Shown here: piece by piece, positions 33,996 to 44,322 of the stretch
How the letters are laid out: the number at the start of each line of letters is the position of its first letter
Position numbering within the stretch: the first letter of the stretch is position 1
Origin: Gnetum montanum
Lineage: Eukaryota > Streptophyta > Gnetopsida > Gnetales > Gnetaceae
Assembly (NCBI GenBank): GCA_015680685.1
Contig: MNCI01017832.1
Span: forward strand, 302,357-366,356
Direction of reading: 5' to 3'
DNA length: 64,000 bases
Program-made: the position numbers and the translations under genes
Notes under the pieces: model-generated
What the model was told of the DNA's origin: nothing
The model's database searches: none
Seen by the model: only the letters and a program-made list of their open reading frames with translations

Positions 33996-35276
33996 CGTCC
34001 GTAGTGATGTGAGACACATGAAAAATACCGAATTTTTAATGATTTTCTTGAAATTAATGTTGGAAATTGAGGACATGGGCAAGTATTAAGATGTCCTAGG
34101 GTAATTTCATTGATTTCAAAGGCACTCTTAATGATAATGATGTGAAATTTAGCAATAAAAATTTGGCAGTTACGAAAAAAGGGAATGTAATGGTACATTG
34201 GAACGTAAAAATGATAGAGGGATAATAATAGGGAAAGAAAATCAATTGAAAAAAATAAGCTGAGGGTAAGAAATTGTGTGTTTGAGCTAGAGAATTAGTG
34301 AAGATTACAAAAAATTACACAAGTGGATCCTCCCCAAAGCAAGTTTCAACCTATTATGCCCTTGTGTAACCACACTTAAAGTGTTCATGGGCACTAGAAG
34401 GGTTAAATGTAATCCGCACTAACTCCATAAAACACACACATGTAAATATCACCGGAATGAGATGAAAATTCTATGCTACATAGGACATGAGCTACAATTA
34501 CACAAACAGTGAGATGATATGAACTATAGAAAGGGATCGTAGAGATTGGGACATGAGGTAACTGACCCAGAGCACAATGAATCCTACATGTAAAGCATGA
34601 TTAATGTATCATTAACTCATCGTTCCAAGATTAGGACCAAGTCCATTCCTCTAAGCAGTGACATTGCATTGTTTCATTCCATGATGAGCAACTATGAGAG
34701 TACCATAATAACAAGGCGTATGATCACTTAGCGTTTAGTTCAAGGGAGGAGTGATTTTTGTTTTATGGCACCTTCTTTCTCTTTCTCTCTTTTTTTTTTC
34801 TCTTTCTTTCTTTTTCTTTTAAACTTTCATGAATCCATAGAAGCCACCAATCTTCAAGCATGGGTGCATGTCTTTCCAGTGGGGCCTCCTAGAATAGCAT
34901 TTGATCTTTGAGTGCCCTTTTGATTACTCTTACTTCCATTCATTAGATCTACAAGGATCTTAGTACAACCACATTACAAGATAACTCCCACAAATGTCAC
35001 CAAAAAGAATCCACAAATCCCCTTGATGTCACACCCTAATCATTCCCTCTTGGCCCATCCTTCTTCATTCTGGGTACAATGAACACAAGATTAATTTTAA
35101 GTTTCAAGAATGTCAAGAATATCACTGTACCCTCGAATAGAACCTCTTATTTGTAGAGTGGATGAGTGGGTGTAATGGGCTCACTATTCCAAATAATTGA
35201 TCACTCATGACTTAATAACATAAAACACACCTCAACCAATGATCCACATGAGTGTTTTATTCATAGATGAGATTAC
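33996..35276 (-). other. Conserved non-coding spacer of element C
   Basis: It carries the shared block GTGGATCCTCCCCAAAGCAA (34325-34344) and a pyrimidine-rich tract at 34775-34820, which is a long purine run on the sense (minus) strand. Other words match B, F and G (for example CATTCCCTCTTGGCCCATCC). There is no coding potential that I can see. In C it directly follows gag, because pol is absent. Confidence 0.65.
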
Positions 35277-35395
35277 TTTCAAAAAATGTAAAAAGATAAA
35301 CCCACAAAAAGATAAAAAGATAAAACAAAAAGTTGAAAAATGAAAAACTGGAAAACAAAATGTTGTAAAATTAAAGAAAATGAAAAATATTTATT
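35277..35395. repeat. AAAACAAAAAG-type minisatellite, element C
   Basis: A run of degenerate units such as GATAAAACAAAAAGTTGAAA. Comparable arrays occur at 46090-46234 (E1) and 61760-61862 (G), always at the 3' edge of the coding region next to the spacer. On the sense strand it is U-rich (CTTTTTGTTTTAC). Confidence 0.7.
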
Positions 35396-35399
35396 AATC

Positions 35400-37387
35400 C
35401 TGCTTGTTATTGAAATGGGGGATATCCCCCATANTAGTTGAATATGGAAAGGATTAATAAATGGACGTTTAGGATCCTTGCAAGTTGAAAGTATTGGGGT
35501 TGGTCCATACTTATCCCCTCGGGGTTCACACACTTGATTATAATAAGAATAGTAGGGCACTTTATACGATGTAGTTCCCAGATAATGAGTTGACCCACTA
35601 CGATGTTTATGACCGTTAGATGGTATGCAAGGATTAGAATGATGCCTCCCATAGTTGTGTTCATTGGGCTGTATAGTTGTTGGCATGTAAGTTGGTGGCC
35701 CTGTTGAAGTTACATGAGGTGTTGGGTTCGAAGGTAAGGGTGCACCATAGTGTGGGACTTGTGCTGAGTTGGAAGATGCAGTGGCCTTGGAATTGTTTTG
35801 TCCCTTCTTACGGCCATGTTTAAAGAAAGGACACTTTTGATGTTGAGGAGGCTTTTCACTGCTGTTAGTAGCAGTAGCACAAGTGTTGTTGATGGGTTTT
35901 TGTGGTGGTGCTGGTACCTTAGGAACAGTTTATGGCATTGTGGAAGGAGGGAAAGGATGAGAATGTTGAAAGTTAGGAGGAGGATAAGGTGCACAAGGTG
36001 GCAGTTGTGTTGGAGGTATGGGATGATAGTATTGTGGAGAATGGTATTGTGGTGAGATAGAGCATAGTGGCCCGAATGAAGAAACAGGAGGTTAAACTTG
36101 ATAAGCATTTGAGTTCAGAAAATATGAAGGATGCCTCTAGTCTAAGGGTGGTCTCCCCCATGACTGGGATGGTTGCCACTGTGTTCTGACACAGTATCTC
36201 TATATGAACTCTAGATGTAATGTGTTTCCCCAATGCTCATGTAGATGTAACAATATTGGGAATTGGCCTTTGGGGTGATCGTACAGGCATATGTTGCATT
36301 CATACGTAGGATTGGTAGTTGAACTCTTATTTGCTTTATCCCTTCTTTCCGGATGTCTACTATTTTGTCCTGCTTCTTGGGTTGTCAGAACTCTATCTCC
36401 AATGGTGTTGACACATTCTCCACACTTTTGATACATCCATTCCAACATGTTACTGATCTTTGCCTCGAATTCTTCTAATGATTGTTGTATTGGCAAAGAT
36501 GATGTTTCCACCTTGAGATTTGTTGATTTCTCCTTTTTATGATCATGGACCTTTGTTAAGTTGAAATTCTGGTCCCGTTGATGTTTTTCAACGCTCTCCC
36601 ATCTAGCCATTTTTCCTTCTTCTTTTGCTACTCGCTTAATAAGCTCTTGGATTTGATGGGTTCGTAGTTCATATAGTTGACCTTGGGCATATGTTCCTAA
36701 GGTCTCTCTTGTTTCATTATGTAGCCCATCAATGATATGGTACATTAGCCTTTCCTCAGAAAACCCATGGCCTGGACAGTTGTTTAACAATGCGTAATAT
36801 CTTTCTAAGGCCATGTCTAAGGGTTCATGTTTTGCTTGTTTCCATCCTTGAATTTGTTTCCTCAAGGCTGACACTCTTGCATAGGTTTGACATTTTTCGT
36901 TAAAGACTTCTACCATTGTTGACCAACGTCGTATTGAATTTTGTTTTAACGATCTATACCATAATTTTGCTTGGTCAACGAGTGTCATGGAAAAGAGCTT
37001 AACTTTTTGCCACCCATTATCAATATTGTTCCATGTGCAGGCATTGTAGAAGGCTTGTAAATGTTGATGCTGATCTAAGTCGTAGCCTCCTGAAAATTTA
37101 GGAAAGTTGTTTAAATCAAGCCTAGGTAGATGGCTCTCTTTACGATGCCTACGTAATATTTGAATAACCTCTTGTATTTGTGTTAAGCTTGTATTGGCCA
37201 GTGGGGGTTCATCATCATCAGGTGAGTTAGGCTTTCATGTGTTGCGATGACGTTGTTTTTGTTCATGTTTATAAGAAACTCCCACTTTAGGTTGTATAGT
37301 CCAATCTTCATCGTCATATAGTTCGTTGGTTCTTCAATGAACTTCCTCACTAAGTGTGGTGTTATTATTGTCTTGTAGGAGAGGCAT
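35400..37387 (-). pseudogene. gag of element C, single frame with stops
   Basis: The start is ATG at 37387 (MPLLQDNNNTTLSEEV). The same frame continues to about 35400, roughly 660 codons, with only substitution stops (for example after EEVH, after FI at 36200 and after PPLD). The capsid-type core is at 36988-36600: DQAKLWYRSLKQNSIRRW, then GWKQAKHEPLDMALERYY and HIIDGLHNETRETLGTY. It resembles Athila-branch gag. A knuckle-like NICLYDHPKGQF has lost its last Cys, and a second motif KCPFFKHGRKKGQ follows. The C-terminal third is proline- and asparagine-rich. It would assemble particles. The absence of pol directly after it is the main oddity. One N lies at 35434. Confidence 0.75.
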
Positions 37388-37500
37388 TGTTGTGTGTGAA
37401 TTTATGTGACTTTTTATAATTACTTCTTTCTATGAGATATATCATTAAGTCCTATACAATGACCTTGTATGATATAGCTAATCTAGATAACTAGCATTGT

Positions 37501-37517
37501 CCCTAGCAACGATGCCA
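37501..37517 (-). promoter_or_regulatory. Primer binding site of element C
   Basis: The minus strand reads TGGCATCGTTGCTAGGG, one base after the LTR end. It matches the tRNA-Asp-type site with four transitions. Confidence 0.7.
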
Positions 37518-37518
37518 A

Positions 37519-38351
37519 TGATGAGTGGCGAGGTACCCCTACACTCAACCATACAAATACGAGCGTTCTCACGCGTGATCCGGTTGAACTCCATAGAAGG
37601 ACTAGTTGTGGCACCTAGATCGTTAACCTTAGGTTGCAGTTCGCTGTCTTCCCACCTAGACTAGTTATTAGCTTTGTCATGTATGGTTTAGCCTAGAGTG
37701 AGGTGTATGATATGTTCCTAATTCTAACGCTACTCCTGAAGGCAGTGAAAAATAATATTAACTAGGCTAAGCTAGGAGAGAAAAGGGTAAAAGAATCTAA
37801 TCTAGCCTAAGTGCGATGAGCATCTCATTCCTTGATCAACCGTACACATCTTGGACCTCGTGCATGACTACCACTGGGATTACCAAGCGCAGATCCTAGG
37901 TACGCCACTAGGATACCAAGTAGTTACACTTAAATGCTTATAATTAAGTCGTACTCATTCCGCGTTACTATGAGATAAGGGTGAGAGGAAAAAGTAGTAA
38001 ATAACAATTAAATAAACAAGTAAATAAGAAAGTGAATGCTGCAATGATGAAGTAATCTTAATCTTTATTGTTGGTCATGTGCGCGTCCAAGTACGTCACA
38101 CTCAAATAAAGAATGTCGTACAATTACATTCACCACACTACGGGCAGACACTGGAAAAATAATCTAACTCTGGAGGGATCAAACTGCCAGAGTTTCACTA
38201 CAATCTAAACTATCTATCCTTAACAAGGGAGAGCCACTTCTTATTTATAGACATTGTGGTAGATTGTGAAATTGTGTACGCGATATTGTAGGGAAGACGC
38301 GATATCGCGAGGGATGTGATATCATGACCCATGCAATATTGCATCCCATCA
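37519..38351 (-). repeat. 5' LTR of element C, shared with stub D
   Basis: 833 bp, TGATGAGTGGCGAGG to CCCATCA. It is highly similar to 29767-30554. It has a minus-strand TATA at about 38241-38250 and palindromic words GTACGCGATATTG and GCGATATCGCG between 38270 and 38300. On its right it is followed by a polypurine tract and 3' ORF sequence rather than by host DNA. Confidence 0.85.
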
Positions 38352-40124
38352 TACCCCCACGACTGAATAAAAACTCGTCCTTGAGTTACAAAGAGAACAA
38401 GCTCCATTGATTACACAGTGGATCGGTATGGGATTATTAATTGGAAGAAGAAATGGAATAATTCCGTAGTGTGGGAAGACACAACACAGAAAAGTACTAC
38501 AACTACTACAAAAATGTGAAACTCATGTAGTTCCTGGTGGCAGTGGCTCCTCCATGGCTGCTTTCCCTTTGTCATGTGCTCTAGGCTTTGAAGCTTGATG
38601 ACGTTGAAGTATGGCCTGGAGCTTCTCCTCTTCGGTCCAAGGGTCTTGTGCCATCCATGCTAGTGTTTCGATGTTTGATGGAGTCGACAATTCCCATGGA
38701 CAGGGTAGTTGCGGGAACATCTGGTTGGCTTTGACATACCACGCCGCGAACACCTGTCATTCCTCTTCATAGGCTCTGGCTTTGTCCTTGTATTCATGAA
38801 GATCTATTAGGTACCAAGCCAAGTTGGTTCCAACATCTTTCTGTCCTTGGTAGCTTGCCTTTACCACCTTAAGTTCAGAATTTGCGACATCTAATTTCTC
38901 AACCAGCTTGCACTCTACAAATTCTACTTCATATTTGATATGGGTGGAAGCTACTTGCTGCTCTAGCTCAAATTAACATGGTAAGGCTGACATATTTAAG
39001 GTTTTCCAACTCCATGTATTCTGTCAAGTCCTGGATCTGCAGGTCCCAGGTTTTAACTTCTACTTGGTGGATGAAGGTGTAGGTGTCCAATATGGCCCTC
39101 CAATCAGTGTGTTGAGCACTGATAGTATTGATTTGAGCCTTGGCCATATGGATCTCCTTCTCTAGGATTTGTTTATATATCCCCACCTGATCACGGAAAT
39201 GCTCCTTCAACTTCTTGTGTTGTTTAGCCTCATTCTGCTATGCGCTTATCTCTATTGTTGATTTTTGTCGAATAGCACGTACCTCCTTCATTGAGAAGGT
39301 TCGATTTTCTTTGGGTAAATAGCTTACATCTCGGTTGACCCGAATGAATTGTTCTCGTAGCTGATGAAAGTGTTCATCGAGAACATTCTTTTGCTTCTCT
39401 ACAGAGGTCAACCGCAAGTTATCTGTAACCAAATGCTTATTCTCTTCTTCTAAGGCCTTGAGAGCCTTGAGATGTGCATGGGTTTGCACCTATGATGCAG
39501 AGGCATCCCAAACATTTGTCTTCTTTTCACCTACTACCTTCTTATTCTTTGCTATTAATTTTGTTAGCTACTCCATTCTAAAATTTTCTAGTTGGTTTGC
39601 GGGAAAAAATTGTAGAGGATCCCGTTGTGCTGCTTGGAAGGCCACGAGCTACTCTTGTAATTTCTGCACTTCTGGTTTAGCATGCTCGGCCCTCACTTCG
39701 GATATGACTAGCTTCCCCTTTGTGGAAATGAGATTTGATTGAATTGTTGTTACATCCTGGGGAATGTCAAACAGAGGCGTCAAAACTTGTCCTATTTGAA
39801 GTAATTTGTCAAGTGCATCCTCATGTTCTACAGGAGTCATGGAGGTTCCAACCAAAGTTTGAGCATCTAGTGCTCCTGTAAGATCTGCCAGTGGCACAAC
39901 AGGTATGTTGAAATATTTCTTGATGTGATCTGCAACCACATCTACAGCTCTTGTAGCATTTTGGTGTTGCATGACCACCATAGTGGCCCCTTCACGAGTC
40001 TCTAACTACACTTGAAAAGATGTCGTGTTTCTTGAAATTTGTTGTGACCATCTACTTTCCCCTCCTCCTGTTTGAATTGAGACTTCACCCCTTATACAAT
40101 CAAGTGAAATTGTATGCTTGTGCA
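38352..40124 (-). pseudogene. Stub D: polypurine tract and 3' ORF fragment
   Basis: A polypurine tract (38352-38367, minus TTCAGTCGTGGGGGTA) is followed by about 1.75 kb closely matching the C-terminal two-thirds of the C 3' ORF. It reads MFAAWYVKANQMFPQLPCPW at 38753, and MQTHAHLKALKALEEENKHL at 39489, with coiled-coil stretches between. The frame changes once between 38753 and 39210. At 40124 the similarity to C stops inside the ORF, and a different 3' ORF version (E1) begins at a point equivalent to an earlier position. The segment is therefore one side of a recombinant junction. Confidence 0.7.
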
Positions 40125-41757
40125 GCTTCTAGTTGCCCTTCCAAAATAAGGCACTTGCCCCTTGCTGATAGCAACTCTGACTGGGTTGCAGTGATGTTGT
40201 TTGGAAGGTCGAAGACATCCGAAAGAGGTTGCCTAGTTTCTACCAGTCGATCCAAGAATTCTTCACGTTAGGCTGCATCAATCTTGCTATGCAAAGTTTT
40301 GGCAGACACCTATATATCTTGTAGTCCATGAACGTTTGGTACAGGTATTGCCGATGCATTGAGAGCCGTAGCAGTTTTATCAGCAACCACTTTGGCTGCA
40401 ATTGCCTAACCTTGGTGTTACATCACCAGGACCATCACCACTTCACCATCTTCCAAGCGTACCGAGAAGGTAGCAGCATTCCCTGAGATTTTGGGGAATA
40501 ACTATTGAGTTGTGGTTGATACATCTCGGATGCTTAGATCTATTTTGGTTGTAATCGGTGCTCGGGCGGTGGAGAATATTGGCCCTACCCTTTCAAGTAA
40601 GCTGACTGATAAGCCACTTGCTCTAGGTGGCTCATGGCAGGGCGATAGACTGAAGGGTCTTGTCCTCCACTAATCCTACTGGATTGCTCTTGCTAGCTCA
40701 AGATCATTTCTTGGATCTCGTGGATGTATTCTATTGTGTTTTGCGAGCCCGGCTACGTTGTTTGTACAGGTGGTGGAGGTGGTTGCTGCTCTTCCTCTGT
40801 CTGTGTGGTGGCAAACATTTTATCTTTCATCATCTCTCGCCAGGAGGTAGTTGGGGTGCGTCGAATGATATCATTAGAGTATCGTGCTATCCCTACCCAT
40901 TTGCATAACTTTTAGATTAGGCAGGGAAAGGGGAGAGCTCGTCTTCCACATTCGTTCTCAGCAAACCTTTTTTCAATCTCCATAAATAATAGTTGTGGAA
41001 GACTCATGGAAAATTTCCCACTGAAGGCGGCACATGCACTGGCGGAGAAGGTAGTGATTTTGCTGGGTCCTACTGTTGGATTCAAATGGTAAGATGTGAT
41101 CTTTGATTATACTCTCTCCATTGTGGTCAAGGAGTCGAATTCCTTGCGCTCTACCCCGTAGCACCGTTTGGTCCATTGCACCTTTACCTCTAGAGCGGCT
41201 TACTTTGGAATTTCTACCACATCTGCCCCAGTTTCAAGCAACCTCAGAGCTTGCGCTATTGATTTCAAAGAGTAAGAGACATAAATGTCTTTGATTCTTA
41301 TTGTAGACCCTAGTTGCTGATTTGACCAGAAGAGATAAGTTTCTCCTAAGTACCACTCACCACTGGTTGTGATGATTGGCCACATCGGAGAGTTTTGCAA
41401 TTGGAGCCTCACGTATTCTAGTGTGTCCTCGAGGAATGGTCCAAAATTTAGCTCTTGGAGGACCATTCGTTGCATCTCGCGTGGTGTGATAGCATCAAGG
41501 CAGGCTTGGGTCAAGTTGACCTCAAGCCACTGTGCTATCCCAGGAGTCTCATCCCTGAGCGATTGGTCACCGGGAATCTCATTTTTAGGAATTTGATGAA
41601 TAGATTCCACGTCAGGTCTTTCCCTGAAGGGCCCAGTTGCATGAGAGCCCTCCACATACTCTAGCGGTTGCACACCTCGTCCCCTTCCCGTGCGTGGGCG
41701 CTTGTCCCTTGGTTGTAACAGTCCTTTGTCCCTTGGGTGCCTCGGTTTGGGTTCCAT
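40125..41757 (-). pseudogene. 3' ORF of element E1, N-terminal part
   Basis: It starts at ATG 41757 with MEPKPRHPRDKGLLQPRDKR, a strongly basic N-terminus. The frame is open for 185 codons to 41200: VLQELNFGPFLEDTLEYV, then ITTSGEWYLGETYLFWSNQQ, aligned with ESGAWYLGETYQF of C. Further on, ALPFPCLI and a coiled-coil region can be followed in changing frames to 40125. Sequence identity to C is clearly low outside the motifs, so two lineages have kept the same ORF architecture. It has no recognisable enzyme motif. Confidence 0.6.
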
Positions 41758-41947
41758 CTACAATCAAACATAACCATCCGTTAGACCGTTCATAAGTAGT
41801 TTAAGATGGTCCGTATATACTTTCTCAGTTTGACCAAGTTATGTTAATGGCATAGGCACACCATTAAGTTTCCCAGAGCGTTAAGTTATGGATTAGGGCC
41901 AAATTTTTCATAATTAACAACTAATTAATTAATTACACAAGGGCACC

Positions 41948-42185
41948 ACCCCCCATGACTGAGAGCATACCTCTGGGTGCGTAAGGATAGGTTGATGCGG
42001 ACACACAATGGAATGTAGGTGCATTGGGAAGGGTTAGGCAGAAAAAATGGCAAAAAATCCCCTCAATTTGGACTCTAAATGATGAAAATACAAAGCACAG
42101 CAGGTGTATATATAGGGGTTGGGTGCTGCATTGACGGGGCCGCGTATACACAGGCACTGCGTATATGGGGTCTCATATATGTAGC
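41948..42185 (-). promoter_or_regulatory. Internal promoter-like block of E1 with second polypurine motif
   Basis: On the minus strand: palindromic CATATACGCAGTG/CGCGTATACAC words (42130-42185), a TATA box CCCCTATATATACACC (42103-42118), then CTCAGTCATGGGGGGT at 41947-41962, then the 3' ORF start at 41757. The sequence around the TATA (plus strand TATAGGGGTTGGGTGC and GGGGCCGCGTATACAC) matches E1's own LTR (TATAGGTTGGGAAAGGTGCC and GCGGCCGCATATACAC), not that of C. A second copy lies at 44505-44742. Confidence 0.55.
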
Positions 42186-42190
42186 GCTGT

Positions 42191-43488
42191 TCACCCGTGG
42201 ACCAACGTTGACCAATCCATTAAACACCCAAAATGATGAATTTGAAAAGCCAAATTGAGGTGGTTGAAGCACGCAAAAGGCCTGGTCATGGCTGAGGACA
42301 GGAGGAAGGTAATTAAGCATGAAAAAGAGAGAAAAAATAGGAGAAAGGGATTGAAAAAGAACTCTGCGAGGATGGAATCGAATGATGGGACACTGAAACA
42401 AGTCAACCAAGAAATCTAAAGGATGGGAGGCTTAACAAGCCAAACCAGTCGTATGTAGGTGGGTCCTCCCCATAGTAGGCAACAGCCTTTATATCCCCTA
42501 CATACCCTCAACACTAGGGTCCATGGGCCCGGGTGCCAAGAATTGTTGTTAACGAGTTAAGACTCCAAACCAAGAGAACTCACCAAGGCATGAGAAAACA
42601 CTACGAACACACAAAACATAAAAAGGGCAGTGATGTGAGTATGGAGAGAAGTGGAAACAAAGGGAAAGGAGAGAATGTAAATTTTGAGTTTTGGCCACAT
42701 GAAACCCCATGTGCAATTGTGGTTAAGTGAACCAGTAGAACCTTTCCTGAGGGCAGACCCAAAACCAGTCATAGTCAGTGACATCGCAACAATAGACGAA
42801 GGCCCGACCATCCCCCAAGAAAGCAAGAATGACCCCATAGAGAACCACCACTCCAGGAAATGTAAGAAGAAGGAAGTGAAACAAGACAAAGTTAGAGGGA
42901 ACCAAGGAAGTCCCATAACTAGTGCATGTGGCCCATGCGAGGTGGTCTAAGGAGTGTGCTTTGAATTCCCTCATGATTCATTTTTTAATCTTTTCTTGTG
43001 TGCAGGGGAACCACACCATGTGAAGACCCATGCATGTTTGCATGCATTCGACCAAGGGGTGTTCTTTGAATCCTCATTTTATTTTTTTATTTTTTTTGTT
43101 TTTTTTTTGTATTTTTTCAGTGAGGACCACACCATGCAAGGTCGAACTGCCCAGAAGCTTTCGTGGAAAGAGACTTGGAGTGGTAGGAAATCGGTAAGGG
43201 CACATCGGTAACCCGGGGAATAGAACAGAACAATGAATAAAGCATTCTCCTTGAAGTCACCCCCGATTCAAACCATTGGGTCATCCCTCAGTCTGGGAAC
43301 TACACAAGTTACACATTAGTTAAAATGTTTTTAAGTGAAGGGGTTGCATGTGCACAACAAAAGGAAAACCATGGAACGGTGAATGGGTGAATGACGTGGA
43401 CTCACTGCCGAGTTTATGAAGTGAAAACAACGTAAAATCCAAGGACAACCATGCAATGGCAGGAGCCAGATAATGAGGAAGACTATTA
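42191..43488 (-). other. Conserved spacer of E1, left copy
   Basis: It contains GTGGGTCCTCCCCATAGTAG (about 42460) and the AGGGGAACCACACCATG words near the T-rich tract at 43075-43120. It is nearly identical to 44748-46045 up to about 43090. No coding potential is recognised. Confidence 0.6.
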
Positions 43489-44322
43489 NNNNNNNNNNNN
43501 NNNNNNNNNNNNNNNNNNNNNNNNNNNNNNNNNNNNNNNNNNNNNNNNNNNNNNNNNNNNNNNNNNNNNNNNNNNNNNNNNNNNNNNNNNNNNNNNNNNN
43601 NNNNNNNNNNNNNNNNNNNNNNNNNNNNNNNNNNNNNNNNNNNNNNNNNNNNNNNNNNNNNNNNNNNNNNNNNNNNNNNNNNNNNNNNNNNNNNNNNNNN
43701 NNNNNNNNNNNNNNNNNNNNNNNNNNNNNNNNNNNNNNNNNNNNNNNNNNNNNNNNNNNNNNNNNNNNNNNNNNNNNNNNNNNNNNNNNNNNNNNNNNNN
43801 NNNNNNNNNNNNNNNNNNNNNNNNNNNNNNNNNNNNNNNNNNNNNNNNNNNNNNNNNNNNNNNNNNNNNNNNNNNNNNNNNNNNNNNNNNNNNNNNNNNN
43901 NNNNNNNNNNNNNNNNNNNNNNNNNNNNNNNNNNNNNNNNNNNNNNNNNNNNNNNNNNNNNNNNNNNNNNNNNNNNNNNNNNNNNNNNNNNNNNNNNNNN
44001 NNNNNNNNNNNNNNNNNNNNNNNNNNNNNNNNNNNNNNNNNNNNNNNNNNNNNNNNNNNNNNNNNNNNNNNNNNNNNNNNNNNNNNNNNNNNNNNNNNNN
44101 NNNNNNNNNNNNNNNNNNNNNNNNNNNNNNNNNNNNNNNNNNNNNNNNNNNNNNNNNNNNNNNNNNNNNNNNNNNNNNNNNNNNNNNNNNNNNNNNNNNN
44201 NNNNNNNNNNNNNNNNNNNNNNNNNNNNNNNNNNNNNNNNNNNNNNNNNNNNNNNNNNNNNNNNNNNNNNNNNNNNNNNNNNNNNNNNNNNNNNNNNNNN
44301 NNNNNNNNNNNNNNNNNNNNNN
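43489..44322. other. Assembly gap (834 N)
   Basis: Unknown sequence. The left and right sides both belong to the E1 spacer and repeat each other, so the gap probably reflects an unresolved repeat. Confidence 0.99.

Larger units (their letters stand above)
29767..38351 (-). mobile_element. Gypsy element C: gag plus 3' ORF, no pol
   Basis: The two LTRs (29767-30554 and 37519-38351) enclose a primer binding site, a gag frame, a minisatellite, a spacer, an internal promoter-like block, a ~914-codon 3' ORF and a polypurine tract, all on the minus strand. No protease, RT, RNase H or integrase is present, so C had to use another element's enzymes. Both ORFs keep one frame throughout, interrupted only by substitution stops. 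The left flank ATGAA (29762-29766) is a candidate target duplication. The right LTR is followed not by flanking DNA but by the polypurine tract and 3' ORF of another copy (D), a shared-LTR tandem. Confidence 0.8.

Noticed and set aside
35415-35432. Perfect 18-bp palindrome ATGGGGGATATCCCCCAT next to an N
   Set aside because: Its right half is a conserved gag word (ATCCCCCAT) also seen in A and E1, so the palindrome is probably a chance match or a join artefact.
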